Shown here one piece after another: positions 1 to 4,688 of a stretch of 5,127 nt of DNA; within the stretch, counting starts at the first letter, position 1; each line of letters starts with the position of its first letter. The position numbers were made by a program, and so were the translations under genes. Under the pieces are notes generated by a model that was given only the letters and a program-made list of their open reading frames with translations, was not told where the DNA came from and did no database searches. This DNA comes from Pseudomonadota bacterium (lineage in GTDB: Bacteria > Pseudomonadota > Alphaproteobacteria > Acetobacterales > Acetobacteraceae), in contig JAKAZJ010000202.1 in the NCBI GenBank assembly GCA_021826565.1, positions 1 to 5,127 on the forward strand. The letters are read 5' to 3'.

Positions 1-726
1 TCCCTGGTTTTCCCAATAGCCGCCGGGATAGGTGTTGGTCACCTCGATCGCCTGCAGGTTCTTCGCACTCTTGAACCCGAGCTTGGTCGGGATACGCAGC
101 CGCAGCGGCGCGCCCCATTCCGGGGTCAGCGGCGTCCCCTCGAAATCCACTGCCAGGATCGTCTGCGGGTGCAGAGCGCTCGCCATGTCGAGGCTTGTCG
201 CATAGCCATCGAAGCAGTGGAATGCGACGTAGCGGGCGCGCAAATCGGCGCCCACTCGGCGGAGGAAGGCATGCAGCGGCACGCCGCTCCAGGCGCCGAT
301 CTGGCTCCAGCCCTCGATGCAGATATGGCGCGTGATCTGCGCCTCCTGCGGCAGCGCGAGCAGCTTGTCGAGCGTCCAGGGTGCCGTGTCGGCCACCCGG
401 CCCGCGACGTCCAGGCGCCAGTGCGTGGGCACGGTGCGGACCTGCCATTCTGGGTAATAGGCATTGAATCGGAACGGCTTCGTGATGGCGCCGGACGGGT
501 AGGTCTCGGCTAGCCGGGTGGGGCTGAACAGCGCCGCCTGCACCCGGTCGTTGAAGCGCAGCATCGCCCAGAGCGCGGCATCCACGCCGGAATGGGTGGA
601 CAGGTCGCAGCCGGTGAGCAGGGCGAGGCTGCCCAGCGAAAGCCCGCGCGTCAGGAAACCCCGGCGGCGGAGCCGGGCCAGTTCCGGGGCGAGATCGCCG
701 GCGGTGACGGCGGGGCGGCGGATCAT
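1..726 (-). CDS. Periplasmic molybdopterin-dependent oxidoreductase, sulfite oxidase/MsrP fold (3'-partial)
   Basis: The 242 residues visible encode most of a molybdopterin oxidoreductase of the sulfite oxidase family (PF00174 type, MsrP/YedY-like). The frame is open to the left edge. The last visible motif, YPGGYWENQG, normally lies close to the C-terminus, so little is probably missing. Residues 20-25 (RRRGFL) followed by a hydrophobic stretch form a twin-arginine export signal, and L37-T38-G39-C40 is a lipobox, so the mature enzyme may be a lipoprotein. The motif HICIEGWS (134-141) contains C136, the expected cysteine ligand of molybdenum, by analogy with Cys102 of YedY. HCFDGYATS (170-178) and the RIPTKLGFKSAKN segment also fit the fold. 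The start at 726 overlaps the stop of the upstream cytochrome gene (ATGA), implying translational coupling and an electron-donor partnership. The substrate (methionine sulfoxide, another sulfoxide, sulfite or other) cannot be told from sequence. Family assignment is very secure. Confidence 0.95.
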   Translation of the reverse strand, partial: MIRRPAVTAGDLAPELARLRRRGFLTRGLSLGSLALLTGCDLSTHSGVDAALWAMLRFNDRVQAALFSPTRLAETYPSGAITKPFRFNAYYPEWQVRTVPTHWRLDVAGRVADTAPWTLDKLLALPQEAQITRHICIEGWSQIGAWSGVPLHAFLRRVGADLRARYVAFHCFDGYATSLDMASALHPQTILAVDFEGTPLTPEWGAPLRLRIPTKLGFKSAKNLQAIEVTNTYPGGYWENQG

Positions 727-1352
727 CGTCCCTGCTCCGCCGCGGATGTCGCCGGCTCGGCCGGGAGCGGCGCGACCATCGCGACCAAGGTGCGCGGGAA
801 CAGCGCCACCAGCGCCAAGTGGACGAGCAGGAAGCCGAGGATCAGCCCCATCATGGCGAGGTGGATGCCGCGCGCGACAGGATAGCCGCCGAACAGCCCG
901 GTGAGCCAGCCGAGCTGCACCGGCTTCCAGATCGCGAGGCCGGTGACGACCGACAGGCAGATCACCACGATCACGCCCGAATAGAGCAGCCGCTGCATGC
1001 CATTGTAGTGACCCAGCCGGTGGCCGAGGCGGAAGCGGACCGCCGCGCCGAGGTCGGCCAGCACCGCTCGCGGCCCGACGGGGCGCAGGTGGCGGCGGAA
1101 ATGCCCCGACACGGCCCCATAGGCGAGATAGGCGAGTCCGTCGGCGAACAGCACCCACATGGCGCTGAGGTGCCAGGCGATGCCGCCGGCGAGCCAGCCG
1201 CCCAGGGTCATCCAGCGCGGGAACGTGAAGGGCAAGCTGGGCGAGGCGTCGTAGATCGCCCAGCCGCTCAGGATCATGCAGATGATCGCGCCAGCGCCGA
1301 TCCAGTGCAGGAGCCGGACCGGCAGCGGATGGGCGGGGCGCTGGGCGGGCAT
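723..1352 (-). CDS. Cytochrome b561-type membrane protein, electron partner of the molybdoenzyme
   Basis: A 209-residue integral membrane protein resembling the b-type cytochrome subunits of Ni/Fe hydrogenases and formate dehydrogenases (cytochrome b561 family, PF01292 type). Four hydrophobic helices lie near residues 14-34, 51-78, 120-142 and 162-186. Candidate heme ligands are H16 (in PVRLLHW), H61, H164 and H178, and the HYNGMQRLLYSG segment (115-126) is typical of the family. The likely role is to carry electrons from the quinone pool or another membrane donor to the exported molybdoenzyme encoded immediately downstream. The stop overlaps that gene's start by 4 bp. The start at 1352 is preceded by GGAG (1363-1360) at 7-nt spacing. 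The same frame stays open far upstream, but that extension has no cytochrome character and runs through other genes. It is not the six-helix MsrQ type, so calling it msrQ would be wrong. Confidence 0.93.
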   Translation of the reverse strand: MPAQRPAHPLPVRLLHWIGAGAIICMILSGWAIYDASPSLPFTFPRWMTLGGWLAGGIAWHLSAMWVLFADGLAYLAYGAVSGHFRRHLRPVGPRAVLADLGAAVRFRLGHRLGHYNGMQRLLYSGVIVVICLSVVTGLAIWKPVQLGWLTGLFGGYPVARGIHLAMMGLILGFLLVHLALVALFPRTLVAMVAPLPAEPATSAAEQGR

Positions 1353-1359
1353 GAAGTGT

Positions 1360-1363
1360 CTCC
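1360..1363 (-). promoter_or_regulatory. Ribosome binding site of the cytochrome gene
   Basis: GGAG on the minus strand, 7 nt before the ATG at 1352. It decides the start within a frame that remains open for over 1.5 kb upstream. An ATG at 1365 is out of frame. Confidence 0.6.
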
Positions 1364-1367
1364 ATTC

Positions 1368-1399
1368 CCGAACGACGGGGGAGCCGAACGACGGGGGGC
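1368..1399. repeat. Tandem direct repeat, 16-bp unit, two copies
   Basis: CCGAACGACGGGGGAG (1368-1383) is followed directly by a copy identical at 14 of 16 positions (1384-1399). It lies just upstream of the cytochrome ribosome binding site, in the leader between the DUF5666-like gene and the cytochrome gene. It abuts a 12-bp perfect palindrome, GCGGCCGGCCGC (1398-1409). No function is assigned. Confidence 0.7.
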
Positions 1400-1446
1400 G
1401 GCCGGCCGCGCCGGTGCGCGGGCAGAGGGAACCGGGGGCATGGCGT

Positions 1447-1480
1447 CGCGCCGGCGACACGGGATGCTGTCGCCGGCGCG
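1447..1480 (-). terminator. Strong intercistronic hairpin after the DUF5666-like gene
   Basis: A perfect 13-bp inverted repeat (CGCGCCGGCGACA at 1447-1459, its complement at 1468-1480) with an 8-nt loop begins 10 bp after the stop of the DUF5666-like gene. No T-run follows on the minus strand, so it is not a classic intrinsic terminator. It could be a partial terminator, an mRNA-stabilising 3' structure, or an attenuator lowering expression of the two redox genes relative to the first gene. Confidence 0.5.
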
Positions 1481-1489
1481 CAGAGGGCT

Positions 1490-2182
1490 TCACATCGGCG
1501 GCTTGACGCCGTCGACGCCGACGTTGACGGCGACGGCCGTCACCTTGCCGTCCTCGCGCATGCCCGCCACGAAGACGGCAGCGCCCGTGGTCACGTCGGA
1601 TTTCTTGCCCGGCTGGAACGTCACGATCGGCGCGGTCGGCGGCACGATGATGGTCTGCTTGCCGCCCTTGTAGGTCACGGTGATCTGCTTCGCGCCGCCC
1701 GACTGACCGGCCGTCGCGACCGTGCCGTTGGTCATCGTGCTGTTGACCGTCTTCTCGCCGCCCGCCGGCGCCGCGGTCGTCACCGTGCCGTTGGTCATCG
1801 TGCTGGCCGTGGTGGCGGGGCCGGACAGCGTGGTGTCGGGGATGCGGTCCCAGGCGTAATGGCCCTCGCCCACGCCGTTCATCGCGGGCGGGAAGACCAC
1901 CACCTCCAGCGCCACCAGCTTGTCGCCGATGGTCTTCGTCGCGGTGCCGATGTAGCTGCCCGGATCGACCCGATCGAGGTTCGACCGGACCACCTCGCGA
2001 TAACCGGTCTTCGGGGTGAGCGCGACCGTCACATCCGGACCGGCCGTCGTGTGCACGGTAAGCGTGTCGCTGCCGATCGCGGCGACCGTGCCGCGGATGC
2101 GCGTGGGCACCGGCGCGGCGAAGGCGGCGGTGGCGACGAGGGCAGTGCCGGCCGCGAGGGCAAGCGGTAGAAAGCGGGACAT
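1490..2182 (-). CDS. Exported DUF5666-like protein with duplicated STMTNGTV motif
   Basis: A 230-residue secreted protein. Residues 1-23 form a Sec signal peptide (SRF, hydrophobic core, then AFA before AP), so the product should be periplasmic. The mature part begins with a small beta-barrel-like segment (RIRGTVAAIGSDTLTVHT, 28-45) typical of DUF5666-like proteins. It continues with FPPAMNGVGEGHYAWD (97-112), a signature I associate with this group in alphaproteobacteria. Two copies of STMTNGTV (127-134, 148-155) sit 21 residues apart. A second beta-rich half (YKGGKQTIIVPPTAPIVTF) follows, and the protein ends VDGVKPPM. Start at 2182: AGGAG (2192-2188) lies 5 nt upstream. It is the first gene of the minus-strand operon and is probably transcribed from the ECF-like promoter at 2215-2241. 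The biochemical role is unknown. Its position suggests service to the cytochrome/molybdoenzyme pair or a common stress response. Family recognition is from memory, not from a search. Confidence 0.85.
   Translation of the reverse strand: MSRFLPLALAAGTALVATAAFAAPVPTRIRGTVAAIGSDTLTVHTTAGPDVTVALTPKTGYREVVRSNLDRVDPGSYIGTATKTIGDKLVALEVVVFPPAMNGVGEGHYAWDRIPDTTLSGPATTASTMTNGTVTTAAPAGGEKTVNSTMTNGTVATAGQSGGAKQITVTYKGGKQTIIVPPTAPIVTFQPGKKSDVTTGAAVFVAGMREDGKVTAVAVNVGVDGVKPPM
1719..1805. repeat. Direct repeat inside the DUF5666-like gene
   Basis: A 24-bp identical sequence occurs at 1719-1742 and 1782-1805, an offset of 63 bp or exactly 21 codons. It encodes the repeated STMTNGTV block in the same frame. 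The near-perfect DNA identity suggests a recent in-frame duplication or ongoing gene conversion. Confidence 0.85.
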
Positions 2183-2187
2183 TGCGG

Positions 2188-2192
2188 CTCCT
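2188..2192 (-). promoter_or_regulatory. Ribosome binding site of the DUF5666-like gene
   Basis: AGGAG on the minus strand, 5 nt before the ATG at 2182. It is the best Shine-Dalgarno match in the window. Confidence 0.7.
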
Positions 2193-2214
2193 GTCGGTGG
2201 GGGACGATGCGGGA

Positions 2215-2241
2215 GAGACGCCGCGGTGCGGGACCTCTTCC
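2215..2241 (-). promoter_or_regulatory. Candidate ECF sigma promoter for the minus-strand operon
   Basis: On the minus strand GGAAG (2241-2237), then 17 nt, then GTCTC (2219-2215), matches the general group-ECF pattern GGAA(C) - 16/17 nt - GTC. A transcript would start near 2208, giving a leader of about 26 nt that carries the AGGAG site. The opposite strand carries a match with the same spacing in front of the sigma gene. The assignment is inferred from pattern only. Confidence 0.4.
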
Positions 2242-2242
2242 A

Positions 2243-2256
2243 TCACGAGATCGTGA
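2243..2256. promoter_or_regulatory. Inverted repeat next to the minus-strand promoter
   Basis: TCACGA-GA-TCGTGA is a perfect 6-bp-arm palindrome with a 2-nt centre. It abuts the upstream edge of the candidate -35 element on the minus strand, where an activator or repressor could bind. No regulator is known for it, and a chance palindrome of this size is possible. Confidence 0.3.
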
Positions 2257-2350
2257 GGCTGGGGTCCGGCATACGGCATGGGGTGTGCGCGGCAGGCGAG
2301 GCAGTCTGCCGTGAGGCGGCGGCGGGATCGGGCGGGCTGGCCGCGCGGGA

Positions 2351-2370
2351 CGGGAATAGACGGGAATAGA
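2351..2370 (+). repeat. Tandem 10-bp repeat CGGGAATAGA x2
   Basis: Two perfect adjacent copies of CGGGAATAGA. The second copy supplies the GGAAT of the candidate sigma-operon promoter (2363-2367). The first copy has no GTC at matching distance. Confidence 0.75.
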
Positions 2371-2388
2371 TGCGACCCGCGTGCGTCT
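2363..2388 (+). promoter_or_regulatory. Candidate autoregulated ECF promoter of the sigma/anti-sigma operon
   Basis: GGAAT (2363-2367), 17 nt, then GTCT (2385-2388): the same GGAA-N18-GTCT arrangement as the minus-strand promoter. Transcription would begin near 2396, about 58 nt before the sigma start at 2454. That is consistent with placing the sigma start downstream and not at the in-frame ATG at 2370. Pattern-based inference. Confidence 0.4.
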
Positions 2389-2453
2389 TCCTGGTATGGG
2401 CCAAGCCGGGGCATGGCCGAGGCCGGGTCGCGGCGGAACGGGAGTCTTGCCGG

Positions 2454-2951
2454 GTGTCGATGCTCTCGAAACTGGAGGAGAACATCCCCTCCCTGCGCCG
2501 CTACGCCTGGACCCTGGTGCGCCAGTCGAGCGACGCGGACGACCTTGTGCAGGACTGCTTGGTGCGTGCGCTCGACCGCCTGGAGACGGTGCGCTCCGAA
2601 GCCGATCTGCGCCCGTGGCTGTTCGCGATCATGCACAATCTTCACGTCAGCCGGTGGCGCCGCCGGCGCGCCGGTCCGGAGGTGGCCGCCGAGGACGTGG
2701 AACTGGCGGTGCCGCCGTCCCAACTGGCGCACGCGGAACTGCGGCTTGCGCTGCGGGGCCTGGCGCACCTGCCGGACGAGCAGCGCCAGGTCCTGCTCCT
2801 GGTCGCGGTCGAAGGGTTCCAGTACGGCGAAGTCGCGCACCTGCTCGGCATCCCGATCGGCACGGTCATGTCGCGGCTGAGCCGGGCGCGGGATCGGCTG
2901 CGGGCGCACGTGGAGGGGCGGGAGCGGCCTCTGTTGCGGAGTGTGAAATGA
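2454..2951 (+). CDS. ECF-type RNA polymerase sigma-70 factor
   Basis: An extracytoplasmic-function sigma factor of 163-165 residues, a usual length for the group. Numbering from the ATG at 2460, region 2 covers about 8-70, including DADDLVQDCLVRALDRL (25-41) and RPWLFAIMHNLHVSRWRRRR (51-70, -10 recognition). A short linker leads to region 4 (about 92-150), with LPDEQRQVLLLVAVEGF and the helix-turn-helix YGEVAHLLGIPIGTVMSRL, which reads the -35 element. GTG at 2454 has GGAG (2441-2444) 9 nt upstream, while the ATG at 2460 is 15 nt away, so GTG is slightly preferred. The frame is open to an ATG at 2370, but those residues do not look like sigma sequence and would precede the likely transcript start. 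The stop overlaps the anti-sigma start (ATGA). Probable targets are its own operon and the divergent molybdoenzyme operon. Confidence 0.93.
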   Translation: MSMLSKLEENIPSLRRYAWTLVRQSSDADDLVQDCLVRALDRLETVRSEADLRPWLFAIMHNLHVSRWRRRRAGPEVAAEDVELAVPPSQLAHAELRLALRGLAHLPDEQRQVLLLVAVEGFQYGEVAHLLGIPIGTVMSRLSRARDRLRAHVEGRERPLLRSVK

Positions 2952-3727
2952 CGAACCTAGGCTGCCCGATCGGCGAAGACGACCTGCATGGCTATGTGGA
3001 CGGCGGGCTCGATGCCGCGCGCCGGCTGGCGGTCGAGCAGTATCTCGCCGCCCACCCGGACCAGGCCGCGCGGGTGGCCGGCTGGCAGGCGGGCGATGAG
3101 GCCCTGCGCGCGGCCCTGGCCTGGAAGGCGCAGGAGCCGGTGCCGGCCGCGCTCAACCTCGCCCGCCTGGTGGAGGCGCGGCTGGCGCGCCGTCGGATGC
3201 CGCGGCGGCTCGCCGCTGCTGTCGTGGCGGCGTTCGCGATCGGCTCTGCCTCCGGGTGGGTGCTCCGTGGGCCGCGCCCGACCACCGGCCTCGCTGCGGT
3301 GGCGCTGGAGGCTACGGCCGCCTACCGGGTGTTCGCGACCGACCCCCTGCATCCGGTCGAGTTCGGCCCCGCCCAGGAACCGCAACTGGTACGGTGGGTG
3401 ACGCGGCGCCTTGGCCGCCCCATAGCGCCGCCCAACCTTTCGGCGCTCGGCTACCGGCTCATGGGCGGACGGGTGCTGGCGACCGAGGATGGCCCATCTT
3501 GCATGTTCCTTTACGAGAACGCCGAACGCCAGCGTATCGTCCTCTATGTGCGACCGATGCGTAAGAGTGACATGAACGCGGCGATGCGGCCGCTGCATGC
3601 CAACGATACGACCGGGTACGCCTGGGCGCGCGACGGCCTCGGCTTCGGCCTTGTCGCCGGTGTGCTGTTGCCGCGGTTGCACGAATTGTCCAACCGCGCC
3701 CGTGCCGAGATGCGTAGCGGGGTCTGA
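2948..3727 (+). CDS. Membrane-anchored anti-sigma factor (COG5662-like)
   Basis: A 259-residue probable anti-sigma factor, translationally coupled (ATGA) to the sigma gene. The N-terminal cytoplasmic part (about 8-60) has the pattern DDLHGYVDGGLDAARRLAVE...HPDQAARVAGW seen in single-pass transmembrane anti-sigma regulators. It retains H14 and H36 but lacks the CxxC of zinc-binding anti-sigma domains. A basic stretch RRRMPRR (81-87) precedes a single transmembrane helix at about 88-106, followed by a periplasmic domain of about 150 residues (107-259). That domain contains C185-M186 and a run of methionines (M172, M204, M209, M213). It presumably holds the sigma factor at the membrane and frees it on an envelope signal. 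The signal is unknown; oxidative damage is a guess prompted by the neighbouring redox genes. The frame continues open upstream through the sigma gene, but the ATG at 2948 fits the operon and the protein family. Confidence 0.88.
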   Translation: MTNLGCPIGEDDLHGYVDGGLDAARRLAVEQYLAAHPDQAARVAGWQAGDEALRAALAWKAQEPVPAALNLARLVEARLARRRMPRRLAAAVVAAFAIGSASGWVLRGPRPTTGLAAVALEATAAYRVFATDPLHPVEFGPAQEPQLVRWVTRRLGRPIAPPNLSALGYRLMGGRVLATEDGPSCMFLYENAERQRIVLYVRPMRKSDMNAAMRPLHANDTTGYAWARDGLGFGLVAGVLLPRLHELSNRARAEMRSGV

Positions 3728-3784
3728 GGCGCGGCCCCGCCGAGCCAGCCGCCCCTAGCCCATGTCATTCACGGCATGGCAGGG

Positions 3785-3834
3785 ATTCGCTGGCGAATGC
3801 AGCATAAGACGTTGATTATGTTTAGGTATCTTAT
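3785..3834. other. AT-rich gap with two small inverted repeats
   Basis: The 151 bp between the anti-sigma stop and the transposase remnant hold no gene. ATTCGC-TG-GCGAAT (3785-3798) is a perfect palindrome. ATAAGA (3804-3809) and TCTTAT (3829-3834) form a second inverted pair in a stretch clearly more AT-rich than its surroundings. The shift in composition near 3800 probably marks entry into the IS1380-type element and its promoter. The exact terminal inverted repeat could not be identified. Confidence 0.35.
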
Positions 3835-3878
3835 ATCGGGACCGCCCCGTTCCAGCAATCACGCGAGCCACACCCGCC

Positions 3879-4215
3879 ATGTCCGAAGGTACCCTTCTGC
3901 CGTTCGATTTCCCAGCGGTTGGGCGCAAGAAAGTCACCGCCGCCTTCGATGGCGCAGGCATGACATCTGACGGCGGGGTTTTGCTGCTGGCCGCGGCCGA
4001 GCGCCGGCTTGGGATTGCGCGGACTCTCGCACCGTTGATCGCCGACCCGCGTAACCCGCTCCTCGTGACCCACAGCGTCGCGGACATTCTGCACGCGCAT
4101 GCTGGCGATCGCCTGCCGCTATGACGACGCCGACGACCTCGACCATCTGCGCACCGATCCCGGTTTCAAGCTGGCCTGCGGCCGTCTGCCCGACAGCGGT
4201 GCCGAGTTGTGCTCG
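3879..4215 (+). pseudogene. IS1380-family transposase, 5' fragment, frameshifted and truncated
   Basis: The first part of a DDE transposase of the IS1380 family. The N-terminal block (LPFDFPAVGRKKVTAAFDG, then TSDGGVLLLAAAERRLGIA) reads in one frame from the ATG at 3879. The continuation MLAIACRYDDADDLDHLRTD, then GFKLACGRLPDSGAELCS, reads in the next frame from about 4099. The two join at CGCGC (4094-4098), where loss of a GC dinucleotide (or gain of one base) explains the shift. About 112 of roughly 430-460 codons remain, and the catalytic DDE region is absent. The match ends at the TGCTCG around 4215, where IS21-derived sequence begins. Family recognition from memory is confident. The gene is dead. 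Confidence 0.85.
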
Positions 4216-4221
4216 GGGCGG

Positions 4222-4413
4222 GGTCCCGACGAACGCATCGAGCTTCGGGCGCGTCGGCGGATGGCTGCGCCGATAACCAGGCGGCACCGAGAAGGCCAGC
4301 ATCTTCGCCACCGTCCGAGGGTCAATCCCAAAACGCCGCGCCGCCTCACGACGGCTGACCCCCTCGATCCGCACCGCGTAGCGGACCCGACCATACAGTT
4401 CCGCGAGCTTCAT
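4222..4413 (-). pseudogene. istA: IS21-family transposase IstA, N-terminal fragment
   Basis: Residues 1-64 of an IS21-family transposase: MKLAELYGRVRYAVRIEG, the helix-turn-helix SRREAARRFGIDPRTVAKML (20-39), then FSVPPGYRRS and RPKLDAFVGT (55-64). After G63-T64 the reading continues only into antisense IS1380 sequence. The DDE catalytic core and the istB ATPase gene are missing. A full IstA is several hundred residues long. The fragment can still encode the DNA-binding N-terminus, so weak binding to IS21 ends is conceivable but unsupported. Confidence 0.85.
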
Positions 4414-4455
4414 CCCCCAGCCCTATGCGCTCAACGCAAAGAGCTTCCCACCGAT

Positions 4456-4524
4456 GGACTTCTACGCCGGCGCAGCCAGACAACCAGGCCGCTTCCGTTA
4501 GGGATTTTCACTCCGGCGCGTACA
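4456..4524 (-). repeat. Probable IS21-family left end with internal terminal-repeat copy
   Basis: Read on the minus strand, the sequence begins TGTACGCGCCGGAGTGAAAA at 4524, about 110 bp before istA. This is the expected place for an IS21-family end, which starts with TG. A related copy, GCGCCGGCGTAGAAGTCC (4473-4456), resembles GCGCCGGAGTGAAAATCC (4519-4502) within the end. IS21 elements typically carry such repeated transposase-binding sites at their termini. The right end is absent, so target duplication cannot be checked. Confidence 0.5.
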
Positions 4525-4688
4525 CTGATCCTGGCCGGCGTGCTGGTGCCGAAACTGCCGCATCTGGCTGAGAGAGTAGCTAAAGTGGCGGTCAGCGGGT
4601 ACTGGCTCACCGAAGCGATGGAATCGGTGTTCATCGCGGCTACCGACCGATCGGGGTCATCAGTCCGCGTACCGGCACTCTGATCGAC
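4525..4688 (+). pseudogene. Remnant of an unrecognised coding sequence beside the IS21 end
   Basis: Immediately outside the putative IS21 end, the plus strand reads LILAGVLVPKLPHLAERVAK, then GYWLTEAMESVFIAATDR, in one frame, ending at a stop at 4683. In the frame used by the following small ORF, residues RPIGVISPRTGTLID run up to the ATG at 4689. The two stretches look like consecutive parts of one protein split by a frameshift near 4645-4655, with its 5' end removed by the insertion element. I do not recognise the family, and this may be chance coding appearance in GC-rich DNA. Confidence 0.3.

Larger units (their letters stand above)
3801..4524. mobile_element. Composite insertion-sequence scar: IS1380-family 5' part fused to IS21-family 5' part
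   Basis: Two different insertion sequences are joined head-to-head. The plus strand carries the beginning of an IS1380-family transposase up to about 4215. The minus strand carries the beginning of an IS21-family istA from 4413 down to about 4222, with the IS21 left end near 4524. Both lack their 3' portions, which are normally more than 1 kb each, so neither can transpose by itself. The arrangement fits insertion of one element near or into the other followed by a deletion. The left limit is approximate. Confidence 0.75.

Noticed and set aside
819..1673. Long plus-strand open frame of 284 codons
   Set aside because: It is opposite the cytochrome gene and consists of Glu/Arg/Ala-rich shadow sequence without any recognisable motif.
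2370..2453. ATG at 2370 as the start of the sigma factor
   Set aside because: It lies between the -35 and -10 of the candidate promoter, has no ribosome binding site, and adds residues not typical of ECF N-termini.
2435..2458. GGAAC-N16-GTC on the plus strand as the sigma promoter
   Set aside because: It would start transcription downstream of the sigma start codon, leaving no translatable 5' end. The match at 2363-2388 has a workable geometry.
723..2909. Single 728-codon minus-strand open frame spanning the cytochrome and everything to its right
   Set aside because: Only the last 209 codons resemble a protein family. The upstream part is Arg/Pro/Gly-rich out-of-frame translation of the DUF5666-like and sigma genes, an effect of high GC.
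2381..2947. Upstream extension of the anti-sigma frame to 448 codons
   Set aside because: The extension is antifamily low-complexity sequence overlapping the sigma gene in another frame. The ATG at 2948 gives an ATGA coupling and a complete anti-sigma domain.
3717..3740. Hairpin GCGGGG/CCCCGC at the end of the anti-sigma gene as a terminator
   Set aside because: Short 6-bp stem, 12-nt loop, no T-run, and it includes the stop codon. It is too weak to call.
3755..4100. Minus-strand open frames opposite the IS1380 fragment
   Set aside because: They are the reverse complement of recognisable transposase coding sequence and show no motif of their own.
4099..4683. 194-codon plus-strand frame as one gene
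   Set aside because: It is a chimera of an IS1380 fragment, antisense IS21 DNA and the unknown remnant beyond it, joined by chance in one frame.
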